Notes: generated by a model not told the origin, from the letters alone. 64,000 bases of DNA from Spartinivicinus poritis (GCF_028858535.1 NZ_JAPMOU010000001.1:1-64000), one strand, 5' to 3'. Positions 1 to 8,123 are shown, counted from the stretch's first letter. Made by a program: numbers and translations.

Positions 1-455
1 TCAATTGTTTGACGCACATCATAAGCAAAAGCTGTATTCAATTTAAGGTCAATCAATGCGAGGAGTGAAGCTTCCAAGCCTTGTTGGGCTTGACTAACAG
101 AGCCATTATAAAACCAGCCTAAGCCTTCAGTCTTCTTTCCTGACTTGTTCATAAAACTGGCATCGATAGCCGCGATACGACTATTTTTAGGAAGAGCAAG
201 AGTTAATGTGCCCCTATTGAACTGGGCAAAATCAAACTGGCGCCTATACCAGCGGCTAAAACGTTTTTCACTCATTTGGCTATAACGGCTCATGTTTCTA
301 AAGGTCGCTTTGCCTTGAAAGACCACCAGCGTCGTCAATAAAGCAACAATAAATGTCTGTTGAGGTTTATTAACATTGGACATTGAGCGTAAAACCGTTT
401 CTACTATGCTTTCCAAAGATAGATTCCTGTGACAATTCGATTTCGACAACCGCAT
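1..455 (-). mobile_element. DDE transposase, N-terminal part, cut by window edge
   Basis: An open frame of 151 codons runs from an ATG at 455 to the left edge without a stop, so the 3' part lies outside the window. The product is basic and has a helix-rich start, a WYRRQFDF stretch and then IAAIDASFMNKSGKK followed by a GLGWFYNGS stretch. This looks like the first catalytic aspartate region of IS4-superfamily transposases. The exact IS family is not resolved and no terminal inverted repeat was recognised between 456 and 526. The reading frame is intact as far as it is visible. It borders the orphan Cse2-like gene region, which fits a rearranged locus. The call rests on overall pattern, not on an alignment. 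Confidence 0.62.
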
Positions 456-526
456 TCTCACAGTTTCTATTTTTGGTTCAATCCTACCAATTTAAGACCA
501 AAAACTGTCTACAGTATTGATTGGTT

Positions 527-1210
527 ATGATAGATGTAATTTTCAATCACTCAGATTTTGTTGTTATTAACAAGCCTGCTGGAGTGAGTGTACATAAAGA
601 TGATCAAGCAATAAGTTTTATTAACAAGTTACAACAACGATTAAATGAGCCGCAATTATATTTAGTCCATCGGCTTGATAAAATCACCTCAGGTTTATTG
701 ATTCTAGCCAAAAATACCACTGCTAATCGCGAGCTATCATCAGCCTTTCAACAACGCAAAGTGGAGAAGTATTATATTGCGTTAGCTGATAAACGTCCTA
801 GTAAAAAACAAGGATTGGTTAAAGGCGATATGACCAAGTCAAGACGTGGCTCTTGGAAACTGCTTCGTTCAACAGAAAACCCTGCTATCAGCCAGTTTTT
901 TAGCTTTGGCTGCGACAAGGGGTTACGCTTATTTTTGATCAAACCTTATACAGGAAAAACCCACCAAATTCGTGTAGCGCTAAAAAGCCTTGGCTCTCCT
1001 ATTATTGGCGACAGCCTGTATTACCCAAATCCTGAAGAAAATATTGACCGCGGCTATTTACATGCCTTCGCCTTACAGTTTCACTACCATAATCAACTTG
1101 TTCAACTGCATTGTATGCCCAACACTGGTCGCCTATTTACCCTGGAGGCTATACAGCAACAGTTAGCCAGTTTGTCTCAACCCTGGTTGTTGAATTGGCC
1201 GAAAATTTAA
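527..1210 (+). CDS. RluA-family RNA pseudouridine synthase
   Basis: The 227-residue product isomerises uridine to pseudouridine in rRNA or tRNA in the cytoplasm; the target base cannot be read from sequence. The diagnostic VHRLDKITSGLL motif lies near residues 48-59, with the catalytic aspartate at about residue 51. The opening stretch VINKPAGVSVH and the later KPYTGKTHQIR block are the other conserved RluA segments. There is no S4 domain, so it belongs to the short RluA-like group. A TTG at 521 is also in frame, but the ATG at 527 is preferred. The gene converges on the Cse2-like gene and ends 7 bases before its stop. Confidence 0.88.
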   Translation: MIDVIFNHSDFVVINKPAGVSVHKDDQAISFINKLQQRLNEPQLYLVHRLDKITSGLLILAKNTTANRELSSAFQQRKVEKYYIALADKRPSKKQGLVKGDMTKSRRGSWKLLRSTENPAISQFFSFGCDKGLRLFLIKPYTGKTHQIRVALKSLGSPIIGDSLYYPNPEENIDRGYLHAFALQFHYHNQLVQLHCMPNTGRLFTLEAIQQQLASLSQPWLLNWPKI

Positions 1211-1217
1211 GAGTATT

Positions 1218-1751
1218 TTATGCCACTTGATAACGACCATTATAAAACTGATCTGATGCTATTAGAGAAAAAGCATCTTTGGCATCCCATAAAAAACTTT
1301 TTTTATCTTGCCACTCTACTGCTCGGTGAAACACTAAGTGACAAAGATCTGCTGTAGTGTAGCTTGCTTTGATAATATTAAGATGCTTTACTGCCGACCG
1401 CATTGCAATAAAAAACGCATTCCAGCTTTTAGCTGAAATAATTTGTTGGAATCGAGACTCATCAAATTCCATTCCTGAGATAAGCGGTCTACCTAGACAG
1501 TTAAAAAAGCTACCATGCCCTTTAGAAGGCGCCGCCCTTGCCAACAAGCATAATAATACCTGTAGTCCCATGTGTTGTTTTTCTGGCCAGCGTATTTTTT
1601 GGGCGACTTTTGTATAAATTAACCACTCTTCGTTAAATTCAGCTAAGTCATGAATATACAACAAGTTTCGCTTTTCATTAAATGCCAACTTGCGGCGCCA
1701 ATTTAACACATAATATAAAGAAGGTAGATGCATGCTCTTAAAGGTTAACAT
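1218..1751 (-). CDS. Orphan Cse2/CasB-like protein (type I-E Cascade small subunit family)
   Basis: The 177-residue product has the layout of Cse2. A tryptophan-containing IRWPEKQHM stretch is followed by the hydrophobic helix LQVLLCLLARAAP, then a CLGRPL block, then SRFQQIISA and a helix ending in MRSAVKHL. By eye these match E. coli Cse2 segments around GWENPRHQ, MVFCLSAG, LGRALANSG, IFQLIRAD and LRRLLTHAEP in the same order. In type I-E systems Cse2 dimers bind crRNA and target DNA inside Cascade. Here no cas3, cse1, cas7, cas5, cas6, cas1 or cas2 gene and no repeat array is present nearby. The ATG at 1751 follows a strong GGGGGAGA ribosome site, so the frame looks expressed rather than decayed. 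An unrelated helical protein remains possible. Confidence 0.62.
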   Translation of the reverse strand: MLTFKSMHLPSLYYVLNWRRKLAFNEKRNLLYIHDLAEFNEEWLIYTKVAQKIRWPEKQHMGLQVLLCLLARAAPSKGHGSFFNCLGRPLISGMEFDESRFQQIISAKSWNAFFIAMRSAVKHLNIIKASYTTADLCHLVFHRAVEWQDKKSFLWDAKDAFSLIASDQFYNGRYQVA

Positions 1752-2014
1752 CCTGTCTCCCCCTTACTTCCACAATGAATGATTGAATATATAGTGTAGT
1801 AGTCAGCAAGCAGAAGTTTTTTAATTATCCACCAACAGAAGGTTTATTATTATTATTCATAATCAGCATGAAATATGCCTACTACGACATCATTATTTAG
1901 TATAAACCAGCTCTTCATACGAACTTTTTCTTCTAATAACTAAGTCATTTATTGACTGTTATTGCTTATACTTACTAACAAGGGCAACTCTGTAAGCTGT
2001 CGAGGTGCAAAATT

Positions 2015-2554
2015 ATGTCTGACAAGCTGCTTATTCTTGATCTTGATGAGACGCTAATTCATGCTGAGCTGATTCCTCTGGAATTACCCCATGCCTTTGT
2101 CGCATGTCCTTACTTTATATACACTCGTCCTTATCTTGATGAATTTCTAGCGTTTTGCCAGCAACACTTCAAGCTTGCAGTGTGGACTACAGGTAACCAG
2201 CTTTATGCAGATACTATAGTTGCTCACCTGTTTGGCTCAGCAGATCAGTTAGAGTTTGTCTGGGCCAGAGACCGCTGTATTAGCCACTACCATTCTGAGC
2301 TTGATTGCAATTACTACATTAAAGATCTGAAAAAAGTTAAACGGCATGGCTACGACCTAGAAGATGTATTAGTGATTGATGACTCGCCAGAAAAACTGGA
2401 AAGACAGTATAGCAACCTGATCCCTGTTGCCCCTTACTATGGTGAACCAACAGATAAAGAACTTAAACTGCTAATGAGTTACTTAGCTTCAATAGAAGAA
2501 GCCGACAATATTCGTTCAATAGATAAACGGGGCTGGCACCAACAAGTGGCCTAG
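2015..2554 (+). CDS. HAD-superfamily phosphatase of the FCP1/NIF (CTD phosphatase-like) type
   Basis: The 179-residue protein starts almost directly with ILDLDETLIH, giving the DxDxT catalytic motif at residues 9-13. A WTTG motif II follows near 57-60, lysines near 103-110, and VIDDSP near 120-125 as the metal-binding acidic pair. A TRPYLDEFL segment before motif II is typical of the NIF/FCP1 branch, better known for dephosphorylating phosphoserine proteins in eukaryotes. The bacterial substrate is unknown. There is no signal peptide, so it should be cytoplasmic. A GAGGTG ribosome site lies 8 bases before the ATG. Its stop shares the tetranucleotide CTAG with the converging phosphopantetheinyl transferase gene. 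Confidence 0.82.
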   Translation: MSDKLLILDLDETLIHAELIPLELPHAFVACPYFIYTRPYLDEFLAFCQQHFKLAVWTTGNQLYADTIVAHLFGSADQLEFVWARDRCISHYHSELDCNYYIKDLKKVKRHGYDLEDVLVIDDSPEKLERQYSNLIPVAPYYGEPTDKELKLLMSYLASIEEADNIRSIDKRGWHQQVA

Positions 2555-3279
2555 TCACAGTCACGCTTGATGTGCCATACTGGATCAGCACAATCCAGTA
2601 TGGCACATGCACACCAAGTGTCATGAAGAAAAAGACTATAAAGATCAATATGCTCATGTGGGAAATTGGCAGGGGGAATAAAACAGAGTTCCTCTGTATT
2701 AGTTAAACCAAACCCCAGACTACTCATCGGCCACTGACTATTTATCCCTACCCCCATCGCTTTTAGTACCGCTTCTTTATGCGCCCATAACTTGATGAAA
2801 TGACTGAATTGCAGCGCTTCCGGCAGCTGAGCTAAATCCCTTTGTTCTTGATCAGTACACACCCGCTTGGCCAATTTAGGCCAAGGCCTGGGTCGGTTAA
2901 GTGACTCAATATCAATACCAACTGGATTCTGCAAGGAAACCAGCAAAGCTAAACAATCACTGCTGTGGGAAAGATTAAAAGACAGTTGAGGATCTTCCGG
3001 CAAGCCACTCGCACACCAATCAATAACTGGTTTACCATATTTTCCTACAGCAAACTGCCACTGGTTAGGCTTTAGTGGTACATAATAACTAAGCGTTTTT
3101 TTTAAAAATACCCGAGCAGCTAAAAACTGTTGCTGTTTTACAACTGAGCGATAACGGGTTAATCGTGCTGACTCTTCATTATTTAACCACTCACCAGGAA
3201 CTACATGCGCTGTTTGTACTGACTGGCAAATCCAAATATCTACTCGACTTCGGTCAACTGTGTTAGCTGCTTTATTCAA
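2551..3279 (-). CDS. 4'-phosphopantetheinyl transferase, Sfp/Gsp type
   Basis: The 242-residue enzyme moves the phosphopantetheine arm of coenzyme A onto the conserved serine of carrier proteins. The Sfp hallmarks are visible: FNLSHS at residues 101-106, the magnesium site GIDIE at 121-125, and KLWAHKEAVLK at 163-173. The length is that of the two-domain pseudo-dimeric family. It lies about 8 kb downstream of the aryl polyene cluster on the same strand, and that cluster encodes two acyl carrier proteins, so it is a good candidate for loading them. No other secondary metabolism genes adjoin it. Its last 14 codons carry a perfect stem-loop and its stop overlaps that of the HAD gene. Confidence 0.9.
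   Translation of the reverse strand: MNKAANTVDRSRVDIWICQSVQTAHVVPGEWLNNEESARLTRYRSVVKQQQFLAARVFLKKTLSYYVPLKPNQWQFAVGKYGKPVIDWCASGLPEDPQLSFNLSHSSDCLALLVSLQNPVGIDIESLNRPRPWPKLAKRVCTDQEQRDLAQLPEALQFSHFIKLWAHKEAVLKAMGVGINSQWPMSSLGFGLTNTEELCFIPPANFPHEHIDLYSLFLHDTWCACAILDCADPVWHIKRDCD
2570..2608. repeat. Perfect 16-bp stem-loop inside the end of the phosphopantetheinyl transferase gene
   Basis: Bases 2570-2585 are exactly complementary to 2593-2608, with a 7-base loop. The whole structure lies within the last codons of the gene on the minus strand and 16 bases after the stop of the converging HAD gene. There is no T-run after it on either strand, so it does not look like a standard intrinsic terminator. 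It could block readthrough or protect transcript ends from the two convergent genes, which have no spacer. Confidence 0.8.
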
Positions 3280-3289
3280 AACGGCCTCA

Positions 3290-3326
3290 TCTAAACTATA
3301 CTCTTCGCGAATGATTTTTATACCCC
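3290..3326 (-). repeat. Dispersed intergenic repeat, copy 1
   Basis: Read on the minus strand this is GGGGTATAAAAATCATTCGC continuing GAAGAGTATAGTTTAGA. Two further copies occur at 6053-6080 and 8124-8160. This copy lies 10 bases upstream of the phosphopantetheinyl transferase start. Confidence 0.7.
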
Positions 3327-3434
3327 TAGGGCTTCATCTCTCGGTGGTCTCGCCTAAATAACCCTTCGCTTTGAGCATACAACACTGTAAAAAGCTAAAA
3401 TTATACGCTTTGCTAGCCACTGTTATCATTACAC

Positions 3435-4469
3435 TTAACCTTGGCAAGTAACCGCATAAAATAAGCAGTCACTTTTGGCTATGATTGGATTAGTCGTTAT
3501 CATAAAGGCTTTCACTGGCTGTTTGGGAAATAGTTGATTACCCTCCACTCGCAACAGCTCTTGAGAAATATCTTTACCCTCATGAGAAACTACTTGAAAG
3601 CAGTCTATTCCCCTCTCCCCTAACCAACCTAATTGAATATCAGTATCAACAACGCCAAAATTTAAATGCTCAATATTCAGTGGTAAGGTAATATCCACAC
3701 CCTCAACAGGCGCTATGTTATAAGCAATCGTTACATCTGGCTTCAACTCTACTCGAACAGGGTTGTAGAGTATTTCTAATTCTCGATCTGTAGCAGGATA
3801 TTGAAATACATCATCAAGCAACAAAAAACGATCAACAGACTCTATGGCCAATAAGTGTGCTTGTTCGTCTTGTGTTCCCCCACACTCAACCGTAATCGTC
3901 GGCACATCTTGTTCAGATAGCTCCATTAGTGAACCCAAGCGTAGATTAGTGACAATCAACCGGTCAACAAAATGAGAAACTAGTGCCTGATGAGCTAAGT
4001 CATTACAAATACTCACTGCAAAAGCAGGCCCAGAGCCTGATGTATTATGAATATCAATTAAGCACTCTGGCTGCTCTTCCTTTAAAAAGTCTAGAAATGA
4101 TTTTGCCACGAGCCCAGGATAGTCCTCAAAAGGCTCCTTAAAACAACGGTTCAAATCCCTCTCACTTGGTAAATGACGATAGAAAAATCTTGGATGCTCC
4201 AGTGCTGCCGCTACAGCCCCAATAAAAAATACAGTGTTTACAGCTGGCTGTTTCCCCGACTTGAGCCAGTTAAACACTGCATGTAAACCTGAAGGCTCAT
4301 TACCATGCAGTAGTGTGGATATAACTCTAGTACGGCTAGCATCCAATCCTGCTAATTGAATAATAGTTGGCTGCTTTAAACGTGAAAGAAACTCATCAAT
4401 GGAATGACCAATATCGTCAGGGCCAGGCTGAATCCATACATTTATTAATGATGACATGCTTTTATTCAT
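3435..4469 (-). CDS. Succinylglutamate desuccinylase/aspartoacylase-family zinc amidohydrolase
   Basis: The 344-residue product belongs to the AstE/ASPA branch of M14 metallopeptidases, which cut N-acyl or peptide-like amide bonds of amino acids. The zinc ligands are visible as HGNEPSG (His about 55, Glu about 58) and DIHNTSG (His about 141). ERDLNR carries the substrate-binding Asn-Arg pair, and TVECGG near residue 195 supplies the likely catalytic glutamate. The start at 4469 overlaps the stop of the upstream ligase gene as ATGA, with GGAG 12 bases upstream; an in-frame start at 4484 is less likely. It is not in an arginine catabolism context, so AstE itself is unlikely. The substrate is probably the product of the neighbouring ligase, which is inference. 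Confidence 0.82.
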   Translation of the reverse strand: MNKSMSSLINVWIQPGPDDIGHSIDEFLSRLKQPTIIQLAGLDASRTRVISTLLHGNEPSGLHAVFNWLKSGKQPAVNTVFFIGAVAAALEHPRFFYRHLPSERDLNRCFKEPFEDYPGLVAKSFLDFLKEEQPECLIDIHNTSGSGPAFAVSICNDLAHQALVSHFVDRLIVTNLRLGSLMELSEQDVPTITVECGGTQDEQAHLLAIESVDRFLLLDDVFQYPATDRELEILYNPVRVELKPDVTIAYNIAPVEGVDITLPLNIEHLNFGVVDTDIQLGWLGERGIDCFQVVSHEGKDISQELLRVEGNQLFPKQPVKAFMITTNPIIAKSDCLFYAVTCQG

Positions 4470-5953
4470 GGTGAAATACTCCATTCACAAACTGGCTTGC
4501 CACTCCGATAGCCTTGAATATAGCGAGTTAACATTTCCGCAAATGCTTCTTCTCTGTTGTTGGACTTTAATAAATGATTAGTCACTAATCGTTGCCATTT
4601 TGCACCACAAATGCGTTGTTCAATACGCCCTTGAATAACATTCATCAACCGCTTTATTTCAGTATGACATAGTTCAGTTGTCTCCAGTGCATGAAACGCT
4701 TTTGGTAGCAAGTGCTTGGCTATATGCAATACTGACTCTTCATGCAGATGAACCTGTGTTTTTGCAGGCCAAACCAAACGCGCATCCATGCCATATTTTG
4801 CTGCTCGATAAAAATTATGTTCAGCATAATTAAATGGTAAGACAGAAGTTAAATGTTTAATATCAGGTAAAACAGCCATAGCACAGCCTATGGCAAACAG
4901 TGCATTTGCACTCATATCTATTAACGTTGGTCCAGCTGGCAAAGAGCGCATTTCGATACGCAAATGCCCACCATCAACATCATCATATATTGCTCGATTC
5001 CACTGCCACGTTGTACCTTGATGAAGTCGTAACTCTTCTAATTTAGGTGTTTTCCCGGCAGCAAAACACGCATGAGGATTTTCATCACCTATCACTGGGA
5101 TAATTGGTGGGAATAATGCTGCTGATGCAGCAAATAATTCCCAAGCACTTTCTCTTACCCAACCATTACCAAAAAACACTCGCGGCGGATGACGCCAACT
5201 TTGTTCATGGGATGAACGACTATCGATAGACTGCTTAAACAAAGCAATACGCGTTTCAGCCCACAAATGATGGCCAAATAAACTAGGTGAGTTCGAAGAT
5301 AAAGCTAAAACAACAGGTGTTACTAACTGAACCGCATTAAAATAATCTGCATATTGACTTGTAGGTACCCGCCAGTGGATCTGAAAAGAAGTACTTGCTC
5401 CTTCTAACGTCACATCATTGGTCTCTAGTTCAAGAGGTTCCTTGCCATCAATTGCAATCTTAAAAGGACCACCACGCATTTTACACAAAGCATGGGAAAG
5501 TGCCCGATACCTTGGAATATCGGTCATTGTTTGATCATCAAAATCTTTTTTAGTTAATGTTGGCAGAATACCTATTGGTATAACTTGCCCCCTATGCAGT
5601 GTTGCCGCTTCGTCAATTTTCTTTATTGCAGTATTCAGCTCCTGTTCAATCGCCATAAAAGGAGCACCACAATAAGGCTGCGGGCTTAGGTTATACTCTA
5701 AATTAAAACGGTTAAGCTCTACCGTTAATTGCGGGTCTTGAAGTAAAGCATTAATTTCCATATTAATAGGCAAGAGCTTGTGTTGGTGATCAACAATATA
5801 AAACTCTACTTCTGCCCCCAATGATGCTTGACCTACCCCAAAATCAGGATCTGCTAGTAGCTTTTTAAGCACATCTAAGTCATCACGAACCTTTTGTTCA
5901 AAAAGCACAAAGTCTTGATTTGAAAAGGTGTCTGTTTCAATTGAAAGCCCCAT
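4466..5953 (-). CDS. GCS2-type glutamate-cysteine ligase-like amide ligase
   Basis: The 495-residue protein matches the GCS2 carboxylate-amine ligase family, enzymes that use ATP to join a glutamate-type carboxylate to an amine. Visible family features are SLGAEVEFYIVD near residues 45-55, with the metal-binding glutamates, an ASTSFQIHWRVP block near 185-196, and LRIEMRSLPAGP near 330-341. The gene is translationally coupled (ATGA) to a downstream AstE-like amidohydrolase. This suggests a make-and-break pair acting on one amide compound. It could be a true gamma-glutamylcysteine synthase or act on another amine; sequence alone does not decide. An AT-rich inverted repeat at 5967-6001 lies just upstream. 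Confidence 0.82.
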   Translation of the reverse strand: MGLSIETDTFSNQDFVLFEQKVRDDLDVLKKLLADPDFGVGQASLGAEVEFYIVDHQHKLLPINMEINALLQDPQLTVELNRFNLEYNLSPQPYCGAPFMAIEQELNTAIKKIDEAATLHRGQVIPIGILPTLTKKDFDDQTMTDIPRYRALSHALCKMRGGPFKIAIDGKEPLELETNDVTLEGASTSFQIHWRVPTSQYADYFNAVQLVTPVVLALSSNSPSLFGHHLWAETRIALFKQSIDSRSSHEQSWRHPPRVFFGNGWVRESAWELFAASAALFPPIIPVIGDENPHACFAAGKTPKLEELRLHQGTTWQWNRAIYDDVDGGHLRIEMRSLPAGPTLIDMSANALFAIGCAMAVLPDIKHLTSVLPFNYAEHNFYRAAKYGMDARLVWPAKTQVHLHEESVLHIAKHLLPKAFHALETTELCHTEIKRLMNVIQGRIEQRICGAKWQRLVTNHLLKSNNREEAFAEMLTRYIQGYRSGKPVCEWSISP

Positions 5954-5966
5954 CGTTATCCCTAAC

Positions 5967-6001
5967 TTATAATTATGTTAAAATTATTGTAACAATTATA
6001 A
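5967..6001. promoter_or_regulatory. AT-rich inverted repeat upstream of the GCS2-like gene
   Basis: TTATAATT at 5967-5974 is repeated inverted as AATTATAA at 5994-6001, and the spacer also contains partly matching AT-rich words. It lies 14-48 bases before the ligase start. It could be a regulator site, but AT-rich palindromes occur by chance in this genome. Confidence 0.25.
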
Positions 6002-6052
6002 CACCACAATAAATTTCCCTCATAATGAGTATATACCTATTAAACTAGTACT

Positions 6053-6080
6053 CTTATACTCTTCACAAATGATTTTTAGA
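6053..6080 (-). repeat. Dispersed intergenic repeat, copy 3 (diverged)
   Basis: On the minus strand it reads CTAAAAATCATTTGTGAAGA followed by GTATAAGA. It matches the core of the copies at 3290 and 8124 but lacks the GGGGTA start. It lies 22 bases after the stop of the MarC-family gene. Confidence 0.55.
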
Positions 6081-6102
6081 TTTTGTTACCAACTGTCACT
6101 CA

Positions 6103-6720
6103 CTATCCAAAAGCTTTTATTGCTCCAAAAGCTCCTATAATTAGCATTTGAGTACCTATTACAGACAAAATTAATCCCATTAGTCGTGTAACAATACTTA
6201 GACCACTTTCACCAATAAAATCGACTATTTTTTGACCAAAAATAAAGCTCAAAAAAGTAACCATGCAAAGTATGCCAAATGTTACAACCGTAATGATGAT
6301 TTCTATTAGTTGTCCTGTTGCTGAATAATTCATAGCTGTTGCAATGGTACCAGGGCCAGCTAAGATTGGTACAGCTAAGGGGGAAACTGATATATCACTA
6401 TCATGTGTTTCTTGGGGTTTATGCATACTAGAGCTTTTTCCATGCAGCATTTGGTAGCCCACGATAAAAACTAGCACCCCTCCTGCAATTCTCAGTGCTG
6501 GCAGTGAAATACCAAATAGATGAAAAATAGTTTTACCCAAAATAGCAAAGACGAGAATAATAAAAAATGAAATAATAAGCGCTCTTGTAGCAATTGTGAT
6601 CTGAAATGACCTGTCTTCTTTACCAGTTAAACTTACAAAAACAGCTGTGTTTGCAATAGGGTTCATAATGGCTAAAAAAGCTAAAAATACGCTTAGAGAG
6701 TGTTGAAATAATTCAAACAT
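6103..6720 (-). CDS. MarC-family integral membrane protein
   Basis: The 205-residue protein is strongly hydrophobic with about six membrane segments, and contains the MarC-family signature AIMNPIANTAVFVSLT near residues 17-32 and a second AVPILAGPGTIATAMN block near 116-131. These two related loops, each with Asn/Pro-Gly, are typical of the family, which includes E. coli YhgN and MarC. Transport function in the inner membrane is suspected for the family, but substrates are not established. The start at 6720 follows a GGGAA ribosome site. The gene stands alone. Confidence 0.88.
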   Translation of the reverse strand: MFELFQHSLSVFLAFLAIMNPIANTAVFVSLTGKEDRSFQITIATRALIISFFIILVFAILGKTIFHLFGISLPALRIAGGVLVFIVGYQMLHGKSSSMHKPQETHDSDISVSPLAVPILAGPGTIATAMNYSATGQLIEIIITVVTFGILCMVTFLSFIFGQKIVDFIGESGLSIVTRLMGLILSVIGTQMLIIGAFGAIKAFG

Positions 6721-7022
6721 TGTATTCCCTTCATGAAGTTACATATTAGGATGACTATCTTATTAGATTGCCTTTATAGGAACAATGCTGCTTTAAATAA
6801 TTTGTATCAAAAAATAAATCCCGTTAACTAATATCACCCTCATTAACCAATCCACCAAACTTGGTCCACTCAGCAAAGAAACACAAGCTCAATTAAAGTG
6901 GTATAACTGAGAGGTAGTTTTTGTACCTCAAATTTGTACCTTGAAGTTCATCTCGATTTTTGTGACAGTAGAATCTTTGGCTTACCTCTATATTGGAATT
7001 TATTAATATAGGATATAACCCT
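6721..7022. other. Intergenic region between divergent genes
   Basis: This stretch separates the MarC gene from the rightward gene at 7023 and should hold both promoters. A small hairpin, GAGGTA at 6911-6916 with TACCTC at 6924-6929, is visible. No ORF with a family resemblance, RNA gene or repeat copy was recognised. Confidence 0.5.
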
Positions 7023-7466
7023 ATGAAACTAAAAGCACTTTGCACCCTGCTTGCTTTTTCTGCTCTTTCTATCACCTCTGTTGAAGCACGTGATACAAGG
7101 GTAATGCATTCAATTCAAGAAGCATTAAGTAAGCCTGCTGCCAAAGAAAAATTACTACCTAACGTACCATTATACTTTGGTAATCAGCCTACCCCTAGAG
7201 TACTGAAAACTCTTGGGGAGTATATGTCGAATAAAAAAACCAATGCGTTTAATAAATCAGATAAAGAAGCCTGTCAGTGGGTGATTTTGTCAGCATTAAT
7301 TTCTCTGCAACAACGAGCTTTACAAGAAGGTGGTAATGCGGTTGTTAATATCAAGTCTTATTATAAGAAAAATGAAATCTCCAGCACGACTGAATTTGAG
7401 TGTGGCGCAGGCGCACTCATCGCAGGCGTTACTTTAAAAGGAACCGTGGTAAAACTTGCCAGATAA
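7023..7466 (+). CDS. Small exported protein of unknown function
   Basis: The 147-residue product begins with a clear signal peptide (MKLKALCTLLAFSALS, cleavage probably after SVEA). The mature part contains two cysteines, in KEACQWV and EFECGAG, that could form a disulfide. The C-terminal block QEGGNAVVNIKSYYKK and GAGALIAGVTLKGTVVKL resembles small periplasmic proteins that databases often mislabel as excinuclease ATPase subunit. The start at 7023 is preferred over one at 6993 because the signal peptide begins there and AGGA lies 9 bases upstream. No function is proposed. Confidence 0.72.
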   Translation: MKLKALCTLLAFSALSITSVEARDTRVMHSIQEALSKPAAKEKLLPNVPLYFGNQPTPRVLKTLGEYMSNKKTNAFNKSDKEACQWVILSALISLQQRALQEGGNAVVNIKSYYKKNEISSTTEFECGAGALIAGVTLKGTVVKLAR

Positions 7467-7478
7467 GAAAAATAAGCT

Positions 7479-7500
7479 GTCCACTCAGCTATGAGTGGAC
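7479..7500 (+). terminator. Hairpin after the exported-protein gene
   Basis: GTCCACTCA and TGAGTGGAC form a perfect 9-bp stem with a 4-base loop, starting 12 bases after the stop at 7466. The T-rich tail is weak (CTTTAATT) on the plus strand. On the minus strand a T-rich run follows, so it may act in both directions. Confidence 0.55.
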
Positions 7501-7576
7501 CTTTAATTCCTAGTAATCTATTAATACCCAGTAACCTATCCACTCATAATTGTTACACTACCAATAAAAATATACA

Positions 7577-7966
7577 TTAACTCTCCATCTTCAACTGCTG
7601 CGTAATCGTCGTATATAAATTATTTATCCGCCGATTATAATTTCGGTGAATTTTTCCATCAGAATACAGCAAATTTTGACTATCAACATAGGTTATATTG
7701 AGGTAGCGTTGATCATAGCTAATTTTGACTGTGGCTTCATGAGTCCCTCTAACCAGTATACTGGCTAAAACACTGCCATCGTCCTGTACCCGTGGCACCC
7801 AGCCTTTTAATTGACATGCTTTCATCACAGCCGCTTTTACCTCTCTCAATTCGTAAGCCTGACCATCTAACCGAGAAGGAAGTAACTGTTGTTCAATATT
7901 ATGAATGGCTGTTGTTCGACAAGCACTTAAACTAAGCACCATTAACAAGAGGAGTATTTTTTTCAT
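7577..7966 (-). CDS. Small lipoprotein of unknown function
   Basis: The 129-residue protein starts with MKKILLLLMVLSLSAC, a lipoprotein signal with the LSAC lipobox, so cysteine 16 should be lipidated. The mature part contains a KACQLKGWVPR segment and alternating strands such as EATVKISYDQRYLNITYVDS, suggesting a small beta-rich periplasmic domain. It stands alone, divergent in function from its neighbours. The residue after the lipid cysteine is Arg, not Asp, so outer-membrane sorting by Lol is expected. No named family was recognised with confidence. Confidence 0.72.
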   Translation of the reverse strand: MKKILLLLMVLSLSACRTTAIHNIEQQLLPSRLDGQAYELREVKAAVMKACQLKGWVPRVQDDGSVLASILVRGTHEATVKISYDQRYLNITYVDSQNLLYSDGKIHRNYNRRINNLYTTITQQLKMES

Positions 7967-8123
7967 AGTTTTCTTTATGTTGCCCGCTTGATTGAAAGTT
8001 GGTATTAACTATCCCTAATTACTACTCTTTTACTTACTTAAAAAGTAGATGAAATAGCCTTAGGCAACAAACTTGTCTGAATAGATATACCTATCATGGA
8101 TCATTTTTAGATGTAAAAATAAA

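Noticed and set aside
1369-1617. An 82-codon rightward frame opposite the Cse2-like gene
   Set aside because: It is antisense to a gene with better start, ribosome site and family resemblance, and its product matches nothing recognisable.
3435-4484. Naming the zinc hydrolase astE
   Set aside because: No arginine succinyltransferase pathway genes adjoin it; the neighbour is a GCS2-type ligase, so only the family can be stated.
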